Below, piece by piece: positions 1 to 5,689 of a stretch of DNA of 13,218 nucleotides. Both the position numbers and the translations under genes were made by a program. A model generated the notes under the pieces. The model was not told the DNA's origin and searched no databases. It saw nothing but the letters and a program-made list of their open reading frames with translations. Positions within the stretch are counted from its first letter, which is position 1. Each line of letters starts with the position of its first letter. Origin of the DNA: Lachnospiraceae bacterium (GTDB lineage Bacteria > Bacillota > Clostridia > Lachnospirales > Lachnospiraceae); NCBI GenBank assembly GCA_009774245.1, contig VSNM01000112.1, positions 1 to 13,218 on the forward strand, read 5' to 3'.

Positions 1-434
1 AAGTCGAATTGGGTGGGGTAAATGGGGTAAAGAGGGGTAAAAGTCATCAAAGTATAACAGCGGCACAGGCGGCAATTCAAAAATAATGCCATAGGATTTT
101 GGGTATTCGCAGGCAAAAGTATTGAAGAATGGCTTAAAATCAAGGGATTTAAGGCTTGGTGGGGTTCATCACGGTGGGTGGTGGACCCCTGTTTTTGTGC
201 TTTTAGATGCCGCTGATAGGATGGCGATAGGGGCAAAAATCGTACTATCAGGCAAAAGTATACTTTCACGCAAAAGTCAGGGGTTTCCGTGATAGTATAA
301 AACGGAAAGGTAAAAGGGTGTAGGATATTGTCGGCTTTGGCTGAAAGGCGTATTAGTTTTTGCATTCCATCATAAACAGGATCATCATTCCCCCCCTTTT
401 TTCCCAGTTGGCGTAGCAGCTCCATATAGCCATC
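1..434. other. Gene-free left edge with short repeats
   Basis: No gene with a start codon and ribosome binding site can be supported here. Three near-tandem copies of a 9-10 bp unit containing GGGGTAA lie at about 14-41. The motif GCAAAAGT recurs near 113, 252 and 270. One minus-strand frame stays open from about 434 to the window edge, but beyond its first 15 or so codons it reads like non-coding sequence (runs of Pro, Leu and Ser, and no recognisable motif). A short plus-strand frame around 57-216 has a protein-like stretch (IEEWLKIKGFKAWW), but it lacks a start codon and ends in low-quality sequence. The stretch probably consists of decayed element DNA. Confidence 0.4.
243..297. repeat. 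8-bp perfect inverted repeat, 39-bp spacer
   Basis: TACTATCA at 243-250 is matched by its reverse complement TGATAGTA at 290-297. The spacer contains two copies of GCAAAAGT. The arrangement could be a protein-binding site or the trace of an element end. No gene next to it identifies the binder. Confidence 0.4.
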
Positions 435-702
435 CTATGCCGTAGGTACACAGGAAACAGGACGGCCTGCCAACTCAAACACTTTCCCCTCCGCCTTTTT
501 TGCCAATGCCCCTACCATACCGGCAAACAGCAGATGCCCGGCATCCAGTGCCGCCACGTTTTCACACACCGATTCAATATCACTTATGATATGGGAGGAC
601 ACGATTACGGTACGGCTATTTGAAAATTGATTAAGCAGGGTATAAAACGGATCCTTTCTTCCGGGTCAACTCCTGCTGTGGGCTCACATCTGCCAGTTTG
701 AT
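435..702 (-). pseudogene. Decayed ABC transporter ATP-binding subunit, 3' part
   Basis: Reading the minus strand from about 702 down gives LAD, a frame slip, then EPTAGVDPEERIRF (Walker B and D-loop region of an ABC ATPase). A second one-base slip near 644 follows, then a long stretch containing TVIVSSHIISDIESVCENVA (switch histidine region), DAGHLLFAG and KKAEGKVFEL, ending at TAG (435-437). This order is typical of drug- or peptide-export ABC ATPases of the bacitracin/CcmA type. The Walker A half and signature motif are missing upstream, and two frameshifts break what is left, so it cannot make a working ATPase. After the stop, DGYMELLRQLGKKGG continues in frame and may be further remnant. 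Confidence 0.75.
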
Positions 703-986
703 GCGGCAGTGGAGAGTGAGCTTCATCAAAGGGGTGATCCATCATCCATATTTTATGCTGCGCCGGATGGCATATATGCCGGGGACTCCGAAAGATTGTC
801 TGACAGGGAGATATAGGAAAATATGATGGCGAGGCAACCGCACGGCTTTTGGACAGTTACCGGAATAATGATTATGAATATTATCCTTTCGGATATGTTA
901 AAACGAAGACAATATCGGAGAGGAGCAGAGGAGGATTTTCCCACAATGCCGACAACTACAAAACCCCTTTCATTCATACCATTTAA
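696..986 (+). pseudogene. Unidentified coding-like fragment, frameshifted
   Basis: Two plus-strand frames join into one protein-like sequence. The first reads FDAAVESELHQRGDP, then IFYAAPDGIYAGDSERLSDREI, and hits TAG near 813. The second frame carries on as GKYDGEATARLLDSYRNNDY, then YYPFGYVKTKTISERSRGGF and HNADNYKTPFIHTI, ending at TAA 984-986. Amino acid composition and the lack of low-complexity sequence look genuinely coding, but there is no start codon or ribosome binding site and a frameshift lies near 805-815. I do not recognise the family. The left end abuts the ABC ATPase remnant on the other strand, so both fragments look cut at the same junction. It may be a remnant of a mobile-element gene, but that is a guess. 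Confidence 0.35.
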
Positions 987-1009
987 AAATAAAACATCTG
1001 CCATACATA

Positions 1010-1330
1010 CTAACTGTTTTTCTTTTTGTATTCTGTTCCCCATGAAAACATAGCGTCCAAAATTGGTTTTAAGCTAAATCCTGTTTCAGTAAGTGTGTAT
1101 TCTACGCGTGGCGGTACTTCGGGATAAATTTTACGGGTAAGCAGCCCATTATCTTCCATTGAGCGTAAGTTGGCAGTCAATACTTTTTGTGAAATATTTC
1201 CAACAGATTTTTTTAATTCTCCAAAACGCTTTGTACCTTCCAATAAGTCACGGATAATGAGAACTTTCCAGCGGTCACTAATAAGCATTAAAGTGGTTTC
1301 TACCGGGCAGGCAGGTAAATTTTTTTCCAT
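1010..1330 (-). CDS. HxlR-family winged-helix regulator (106 aa)
   Basis: HxlR-type (HTH type 2) transcription factor of normal length for the family. It opens with the typical N-terminal cysteine (CPVETTLMLISDRWK, Cys8), which in relatives such as YodB, QorR and HypR senses electrophiles or oxidants. The winged-helix core follows (KRFGELKKSVGNISQKVLTANLR, then MEDNGLLTRKIYPEVPPRVEYTLTETG). ATG at 1330 is chosen over the in-frame TTG at 1333 because AGGGA sits 5 bases upstream. It is divergent from the SDR-like gene at 1491, with a 32-bp dyad between them that is the probable operator for both directions. A second HxlR gene lies at 8366-8722. The effector is inferred from the family only. Confidence 0.93.
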   Translation of the reverse strand: MEKNLPACPVETTLMLISDRWKVLIIRDLLEGTKRFGELKKSVGNISQKVLTANLRSMEDNGLLTRKIYPEVPPRVEYTLTETGFSLKPILDAMFSWGTEYKKKNS

Positions 1331-1366
1331 CAAAATCCCTCATTTCTTCACAATAGTTTCTTTTAG

Positions 1367-1398
1367 GTAACTACGGCACAATAAAGTGCTTACTTTAC
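1367..1398. promoter_or_regulatory. HxlR-type operator, copy 1
   Basis: A 32-bp dyad fits GTAA-N6-CAC-N6-GTG-N6-TTAC exactly, with AATAAA at the centre. It lies between the divergent hxlR (1010-1330) and SDR-like (1491-2120) genes, as autoregulated HxlR systems usually do. Copies occur at 4439-4470 and 8759-8790. Binding is inferred from position and repetition. Confidence 0.75.
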
Positions 1399-1419
1399 GT
1401 TTTCGCCCTACGGATATAT

Positions 1420-1425
1420 TATAAT
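1420..1425 (+). promoter_or_regulatory. -10 element for the SDR-like gene
   Basis: TATAAT lies 65 bases before the chosen ATG. The best -35 candidates (TTTACG at 1394 or TACGTT at 1396) overlap the right half of the operator, so a bound HxlR protein would block polymerase. The spacing to these -35 candidates is not ideal. Confidence 0.5.
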
Positions 1426-1490
1426 CTTGCAAGCGGGAAAAAACAAGCCGCAAACCAAATCAAAAAAAGAAAACAGGAGGAATGAAAACT

Positions 1491-2120
1491 ATGAAAATCG
1501 CAGTTATTTGCGCAAATGGTAAAGAGGGTAAATTGATTGTCGAAGAAGCTATTGCAAGAGGGGCAGATGTTACCGCTGTTGTGCGTGGAGAAAACCAGTC
1601 AGCAGCGGCAAGCGTCATCAGAAAAGACTTGTTTGACTTGACCGTAGCCGATTTGGAGGGCTTTGATGTTGTGATTGACGCTTTTGGCGCATGGATGCCG
1701 GAAACGCTGCCGCAGCACAGCACTTCTCTGAAACATCTTTGCGACCTTGTAAGCGGCAAAGAAACGAGGCTCCTTGTTGTTGGCGGGGCGGGAAGCCTGT
1801 ATGTAAACCCGGAGCATACGGTACAGGTCATGGACGGGGCAGACTTCCCGGAAATGTTCAAGCCGCTTGCTTCCAACATGGGAAAGGCGCTTGATGAGCT
1901 TCGTACCAGAACCGATGTGAAATGGACATATATCAGTCCTGCCGGGGATTTTCAGGCAGACGGGGCAAAAACCGGGAAATACATTTTAGGCGGTGAAGAA
2001 TTGACGCTGAACTCTAAAGGGGAAAGCGTAATCAGCTATGCCGACTATGCCGTTGCTATGGTTGATGAAGCGTTAAATGGAAACCACATTCAGCAGAGAA
2101 TTTCGGTTGTAGCAGAATAA
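1491..2120 (+). CDS. NAD(P)H-binding SDR-like oxidoreductase (209 aa)
   Basis: Atypical short-chain dehydrogenase / NmrA-like Rossmann protein of the YwnB-type NADH-flavin reductase group. The N-terminus MKIAVICANGKEGKLIVEEA is a first beta strand plus a glycine-rich nucleotide loop, and DVTAVVRGE is the second strand binding the adenosine side. DLFDL, VVIDAFGAW, RLLVVGGAGSLYV and VKWTYISPAGDF follow in the order expected for this fold. ATG at 1491 sits 10 bases from AGGAGG (1475-1480). The in-frame ATG at 1482 is only one base from that site, so it is less likely. The substrate is unknown; small quinone, flavin or aldehyde reduction is the usual family guess. Control by the divergent HxlR regulator suggests induction by oxidants or electrophiles. 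Confidence 0.88.
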   Translation: MKIAVICANGKEGKLIVEEAIARGADVTAVVRGENQSAAASVIRKDLFDLTVADLEGFDVVIDAFGAWMPETLPQHSTSLKHLCDLVSGKETRLLVVGGAGSLYVNPEHTVQVMDGADFPEMFKPLASNMGKALDELRTRTDVKWTYISPAGDFQADGAKTGKYILGGEELTLNSKGESVISYADYAVAMVDEALNGNHIQQRISVVAE

Positions 2121-2150
2121 ACGGATTGAAAAGCCAATCAGCCAAATATA

Positions 2151-2185
2151 GAAATCCCTCTGCCCCATAAAGGTAGGGGGATTTC
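2151..2185 (+). terminator. Hairpin after SDR-like gene (terminator or attenuator)
   Basis: A 14-bp stem pairs 2151-2164 with 2172-2185 (two G-U type pairs) and has a 7-base loop. Only a short TT tract follows, and the ribosome binding site GGAGG of the next gene begins 6 bases later. It may be a weak terminator that lets part of the transcription through into 2200-4461, or a processing stem. Confidence 0.55.
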
Positions 2186-2199
2186 TTACAGGAGGAAAT

Positions 2200-2826
2200 A
2201 TGAGTGCAGAAAAATATTTACATATGATACAGCAGGACATTCATTCTGTCGTTTTCGCTACAACAGACGAGAATCATTTCCCAGTTACTTGCGTCATTGA
2301 CATTATGCTGGCAGACAAAGGCGGGCTTTATTTTCTAACTGCAAGAGGAAAAGCCTTTTATGAACGGTTGAAAAACCAACCTGTTATTTCAGTCACGGGG
2401 ATAATTGGGAACAACACTCTGTCAAGCAAGTCTGTTACTATACGTGGAGAAGTTCGGGAAATTGGGCAGGAACGACTGTCAGAAATATTTGCAAAGAATC
2501 CGTATATGAAAATAATTTATCCAAATACAGAAAGCCGTACAGCATTGACAGTGTTTCAAATTTACAAAGGCAGCGGAGAATTTTTTGATTTGAGCCAAAA
2601 GCCCATTTTCAGGGAACAGTTTTCATTTGGGGGAATGGAAAATCATGTGCAATATTTTTTTGTTAGCGATAAATGCAATGGCTGTAAACTTTGTGTTAAA
2701 GTTTGCCCGCAAAACTGCATTGATATTTCTTCCTGTTCTATGAAAATACAACAAGAGCATTGTTTACACTGTGGAAAATGTCAGGAAATATGCCCCGTAC
2801 AGGCAATAGAAAGGAGGATTTTATGA
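2200..2826 (+). CDS. Split-barrel flavin-binding protein fused to 2x[4Fe-4S] ferredoxin (208 aa)
   Basis: Residues 1 to about 130 match the pyridoxamine 5'-phosphate oxidase-like FMN-binding split barrel (HSVVFATTDENHFPVTCVID, GGLYFLTARGKAFYERLK, VTIRGEVREI). Residues about 155-205 form a bacterial dicluster ferredoxin with CxxCxxCxxxCP at Cys159/162/165/169 and again at Cys188/191/194/198. The protein could therefore pass electrons between an Fe-S donor and a bound flavin; the actual substrate is unknown. GGAGG at 2191-2195 sets the start. Its stop overlaps the next start (ATGA at 2823-2826), which points to translational coupling with the macrodomain gene. No signal peptide or membrane segment is present, so it acts in the cytoplasm. 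Confidence 0.9.
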   Translation: MSAEKYLHMIQQDIHSVVFATTDENHFPVTCVIDIMLADKGGLYFLTARGKAFYERLKNQPVISVTGIIGNNTLSSKSVTIRGEVREIGQERLSEIFAKNPYMKIIYPNTESRTALTVFQIYKGSGEFFDLSQKPIFREQFSFGGMENHVQYFFVSDKCNGCKLCVKVCPQNCIDISSCSMKIQQEHCLHCGKCQEICPVQAIERRIL

Positions 2827-3596
2827 CACAGAAAGAAAGGCTTCTTTATCTGGTAAAATATCTCATAGATGAAAATGGTGAACTTGAACCTGTAAATATT
2901 CCTACGGAGGATACCGCACGGAAACGTCTGTTACGTTCCCTTATGAATGTTCGCCCACCGAAACCAGCCACAAAAGATTTTTTGAACGTACAGGACGAAT
3001 ATTTGCAGGAGGAACAGGCAGAAAAAGGCACTATCGCTTTAACGGATATTCCGTTTGTGAAATCTGGCATTTATTTGTGGCAAGGCGATATTACACGTTT
3101 ATCTGTAGACGCTATTGTAAATGCTGCCAATAATGCTATGCTGGGCTGCTTTATTCCCTGTCACGGGTGTATTGACAACGCCATTCATTCTGCCGCAGGC
3201 GTGGAACTCCGTTTAGAATGTTCCCGCATCATGGAAAAACAGAAAATAAAAGAGCCTACAGGGAAAGCCAGGATAACAGGGGCTTATAATCTCCCATGCC
3301 GTTATGTTCTCCATACTGTCGGCCCGATTATCCATGGGGAAGTCACGAAAAAGGATTGTGACCTGCTGTCGGACTGTTACCGATCCTGTATGGAGCTTGC
3401 AGCAGAATATCAGTTGAAAAGCATAGCTTTTTGCTGCATTTCTACAGGGGAATTTCATTTTCCAAACGAAACAGCCGCCCAAATAGCAATCCAAACAGTA
3501 AAAGATTATCAGAAGAACAATCCAAGTGATATGGAGGTGGTTTTTAATGTTTTCAAAGACTGCGACTATGAAATCTACAGACAGTTATTGGGATAA
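2823..3596 (+). CDS. Zinc-type macrodomain protein-ADP-ribose hydrolase (257 aa)
   Basis: An alpha-helical N-terminal part (about 1-80) precedes a macrodomain with GDI (88-90) and VDAIVNAANNAMLGCF (95-110). The loop that is glycine-rich in ordinary macrodomains is here C-F-I-P-CHGC-IDNAIH (Cys109, Cys113, His114, Cys116). That is the hallmark of the zinc-dependent macrodomains paired with class M sirtuins, which remove ADP-ribose added by SirTM. CISTGEFHFPN (205-215) is the second ADP-ribose-binding loop. The start at 2823 is preferred over an upstream in-frame ATG because AGGAGG lies just before it. The gene overlaps its predecessor by 4 bases and the sirtuin by 50, so all three are probably made together. 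Confidence 0.92.
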   Translation: MTQKERLLYLVKYLIDENGELEPVNIPTEDTARKRLLRSLMNVRPPKPATKDFLNVQDEYLQEEQAEKGTIALTDIPFVKSGIYLWQGDITRLSVDAIVNAANNAMLGCFIPCHGCIDNAIHSAAGVELRLECSRIMEKQKIKEPTGKARITGAYNLPCRYVLHTVGPIIHGEVTKKDCDLLSDCYRSCMELAAEYQLKSIAFCCISTGEFHFPNETAAQIAIQTVKDYQKNNPSDMEVVFNVFKDCDYEIYRQLLG

Positions 3597-4461
3597 AACG
3601 GAAGAAGAGCATTCCGTTGAAAAAGTGAAAGAAAAAATTCAGAGTGCAGACGCTATCTTGATAGGAGCAGGAGCAGGACTGTCTGCTTCTGCCGGATTTA
3701 CTTATTCCGGAAAACGGTTTGAAGATAACTTCCCGGACTTTATAAAAAAATATGGCTTTAAGGATATGTATTCAGCAGGCTTTTATCCTTACAAAACATT
3801 AGAAGAACACTGGGCGTATTGGAGCCGTTACGTTTTCATTAACCGTTATGAAAATGCGCCCAAAAGCGTCTACAATGACTTATACAATCTGGTTCGGGAT
3901 AAGGACTATTTTGTTTTAACAACAAATGTTGACCACTGTTTTCAAAAGGCGGGTTTTGACAAGCACAGACTTTTTTACACACAGGGCGATTATGGGTTAT
4001 GGCAATGTTCAAAACCTTGTCACAATAAAACTTATGATAATGAAGCCATTATTAAAAAAATGGTTGCCAAACAGGAAAATATGCTTGTTCCGTCCGAATT
4101 AGTTCCACACTGCCCGGTTTGCGGTGCGCCTATGTCAATGAATCTACGTGCGGACAATACCTTTGTTGAGGATGACGGCTGGCATATAGCGGCAGAGAGG
4201 TATCAAACCTTTATACGCCGCCATAGGGATTTGAATATTGTATATTTGGAACTGGGCGTTGGTGGCAACACGCCGGGAATTATTAAGTATCCGTTTTGGC
4301 AAATGACCTACAATAATCCAAATGCTGCTTATATATGTATCAATTTATCAGAAGCCTATATTCCGGCAGAAATCAGGGAACAGTCTATCAGCATTACCGA
4401 GGATATAGGGGAAACACTGAACCACATCTTACCTAAAGGTAAGTATCGCACAATAAAGTGA
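3547..4461 (+). CDS. Class M sirtuin, protein ADP-ribosyltransferase type (SirTM, 304 aa)
   Basis: Sirtuin Rossmann core with the NAD motif GAGAGLSASAGF (40-51), then TTNVDH (125-130; Asn127, Asp129). The canonical catalytic His region is replaced by YTQGDY (Gln146), the SirTM signature linked to ADP-ribosyl transfer rather than deacetylation. A four-Cys zinc knuckle is present (Cys154, Cys158, Cys189, Cys192), followed by NLRADNTF (Arg201) and LELGVGGNTPG. In characterised SirTM systems the acceptor is a lipoylated GcvH-like protein; none is encoded here. ATG at 3547 is chosen because GGAGG (3533-3537) precedes it by 9 bases. The last codons (GKYRTIK and stop) lie inside an HxlR-type operator copy, so the natural 3' end seems to have been replaced by recombination. 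Confidence 0.92.
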   Translation: MFSKTATMKSTDSYWDKTEEEHSVEKVKEKIQSADAILIGAGAGLSASAGFTYSGKRFEDNFPDFIKKYGFKDMYSAGFYPYKTLEEHWAYWSRYVFINRYENAPKSVYNDLYNLVRDKDYFVLTTNVDHCFQKAGFDKHRLFYTQGDYGLWQCSKPCHNKTYDNEAIIKKMVAKQENMLVPSELVPHCPVCGAPMSMNLRADNTFVEDDGWHIAAERYQTFIRRHRDLNIVYLELGVGGNTPGIIKYPFWQMTYNNPNAAYICINLSEAYIPAEIREQSISITEDIGETLNHILPKGKYRTIK

Positions 4462-4470
4462 GTACTTTAC
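4439..4470. promoter_or_regulatory. HxlR-type operator, copy 2 (inside the sirtuin 3' end)
   Basis: Fits GTAA-N6-CAC-N6-GTG-N6-TTAC exactly and shares the central CACAATAAAGTG with copy 1. Unlike copies 1 and 3 it does not lie between divergent genes: it overlaps the last seven sirtuin codons and is followed by gene remnants. It is probably an orphan operator left by a deletion. Confidence 0.65.
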
Positions 4471-4483
4471 ATCCATTCTCAGC

Positions 4484-4516
4484 AAAACAGTAAAAAATAT
4501 TCGTATGGGCGAGTAA
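4484..4516 (+). pseudogene. Last codons of a lost DUF1349 gene
   Basis: The frame ends SKTVKNIRMGE and TAA at 4514-4516, almost identical to the C-terminus QKTVKNIRMGE of the intact gene ending at 8316. The DNA match runs past the stop (GAGTAAGGG in both). Only about 11 codons survive; the rest of the gene is gone. Confidence 0.75.
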
Positions 4517-4547
4517 GGGCAAATAATTATTCCAGTAGACGGAGAAA

Positions 4548-4582
4548 CAGACTGAAATCTTTAACTGTTTCAGTCTATTCTT
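4548..4582. terminator. Intrinsic terminator in the scar
   Basis: AGACTGAAA (4549-4557) pairs with TTTCAGTCT (4568-4576), followed by TTCTTTT. An A-rich left flank makes it usable in both directions. It is homologous to the terminator at 8351-8386 and now probably ends the sirtuin transcript. Confidence 0.7.
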
Positions 4583-4680
4583 TTATAGTGCGTTTTCCTC
4601 TCCCCAGTCACATATCGCATTTACTAAAGCGTTAAAATCAGCGGAGCGGAAGAGACTTCCTACGTATTTCAAAGTGTATT
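4583..4680 (-). pseudogene. Tail of a lost hxlR gene
   Basis: The minus strand reads YTLKYVGSLFRSADFNALVN, then AICDWGEENAL and a stop at 4583-4585. This resembles the last 30 or so residues of the intact HxlR protein at 8366 (YSLTERGKSLIPILNAICDWGEANAL). The winged helix is absent, and the fragment meets the end of the araC-type gene directly, so it is a truncation remnant. Confidence 0.7.
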
Positions 4681-4682
4681 GA

Positions 4683-5567
4683 TTAAGTTTTCTTTTGTCT
4701 ATACTCATTTGGACTCATGAGATAATATTGCCTAAATTTTCTGCAAAAGTATCCGGAACTTGTAAACCCTGTTTCTTCCGCAATGGAAAAAACAGATTTT
4801 TGAGTAGTACAGAGCAGTTCAGCGGCCTGTGCCAGTCGGTACTGGATGAGATACGCTACTGGAGAAATGCTGATACCTGACTGGAAAATATGCAATGCCC
4901 CGCTCTTGCTGATAGATGCGGATGCCGCAATCATCTCAAGAGTAATCTGTTCCATGTAATGGTCATGGATATACTGCATCATAGTCTGCAGCCTTGCCTG
5001 TTTATGGTCTAAACGTTGAATGTTTTTTGAATCGGAATCCAGACTTAAATGTTTTGATAAAACATCCCATATTTGAAAAAGAAGTTGAACGGTGCATAAC
5101 TCATTATTTTGTCCCGATCCTTGAAGGGCAAAAATCTGTGACAGTAACTGCAGGACATGATTCTGCCACGGTATATGCGGATCAAAAATCTGGTACGGGA
5201 TAGATGACATTATAAGGGGGCTGATATATTTTTCATAAATAAGGCTTGTTTCAGGCGCTAACAGGGTTGGCGAAAAAACAATGTTAGGAACGAATGTGCT
5301 GCACCGTGTTTCAAAACGGTGGAGAATACTGCTGTTGATAAATATGCCGAAGCCTTCATGCAGTTCGATTCTGTCTGTTCCGGCCAGGCAGAGTGCCGCG
5401 CCATTTTCGACAAACAGGAATTCTAGTTCACTGTGCCAGTGCCAGTCAATCCGATGGAAGTCAAACTGCCAGATGTTTTCAGGATAGTATGCAAAAGGAT
5501 AACTGCTGTCTCCATGACGGACGGTTTCACGCAATGTTTCATCTGTAGTGATCTTATAAGAGTCCAT
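4683..5567 (-). CDS. AraC-family transcriptional regulator (294 aa)
   Basis: The N-terminal half (about 35-100) is a cupin-like sugar-sensing domain with HWHSELEF (43-50) and a typical LHEGFGIFINSSILHRF strand pair. The C-terminal half (about 195-290) has the two helix-turn-helix motifs of AraC/XylS proteins: ITLEMIAASASISKSGALHI, then FSIAEETGFTSSGYFCRKFR with PNEYRQ at the end. ATG at 5567 is favoured over an upstream in-frame ATG because GGAGGG lies 8 bases before it. It is divergent from the MFS transporter at 5690 and the two promoters overlap, so it most likely controls that transporter and the two DUF1349 genes in response to a sugar or its derivative. The ligand is unknown. Confidence 0.92.
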   Translation of the reverse strand: MDSYKITTDETLRETVRHGDSSYPFAYYPENIWQFDFHRIDWHWHSELEFLFVENGAALCLAGTDRIELHEGFGIFINSSILHRFETRCSTFVPNIVFSPTLLAPETSLIYEKYISPLIMSSIPYQIFDPHIPWQNHVLQLLSQIFALQGSGQNNELCTVQLLFQIWDVLSKHLSLDSDSKNIQRLDHKQARLQTMMQYIHDHYMEQITLEMIAASASISKSGALHIFQSGISISPVAYLIQYRLAQAAELLCTTQKSVFSIAEETGFTSSGYFCRKFRQYYLMSPNEYRQKKT

Positions 5568-5608
5568 AGAGCGTCCCTCCTTCATAAAATAAAAATCAGA
5601 TTAGTGAT

Positions 5609-5638
5609 ATTGTACCATAAGTGTGCGATTATGTGCAA
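5609..5638 (-). promoter_or_regulatory. Promoter of the araC-type gene
   Basis: On the minus strand, TTGCAC (5633-5638) and TACAAT (5609-5614) are spaced 18 bases apart and lie 41 bases before the ATG. The -35 shares a base with the -35 of the opposite promoter, so one bound regulator could control both. Confidence 0.6.
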
Positions 5639-5666
5639 TGACTTGGCATGAATTGTGAGATATAAT
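5638..5666 (+). promoter_or_regulatory. Promoter of the MFS transporter gene
   Basis: ATGACT (5638-5643) and TATAAT (5661-5666) are spaced 17 bases apart, with the ATG 23 bases after the -10. The weak -35 fits activation by the neighbouring AraC-type protein. Confidence 0.6.
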
Positions 5667-5689
5667 ATCATTTGTTTGGAGGTATTGAA

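Noticed and set aside
9..42. GGGGTAA repeats as an origin or CRISPR-like array
   Set aside because: Only three imperfect 9-10 bp units with no spacers and no replication or cas gene nearby.
753..1043. Minus-strand 96-codon open frame overlapping the end of the first hxlR gene
   Set aside because: No ribosome binding site, odd composition with runs of Ile, and it overlaps both hxlR and the better plus-strand coding-like fragment.
1460..1879. Minus-strand 139-codon frame opposite the SDR-like gene
   Set aside because: Ser/Thr/Pro-rich shadow of a clear Rossmann-fold gene; no start signal.
3526..3546. Earlier in-frame start for the sirtuin
   Set aside because: The site at 3547 has GGAGG at proper spacing; the earlier start has none and would lengthen the overlap with the macrodomain gene.
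5190..5330. Possible second gene or riboswitch within the araC-type gene
   Set aside because: The sequence is fully explained by the sensor domain of the AraC-type protein, and no conserved RNA fold could be recognised.
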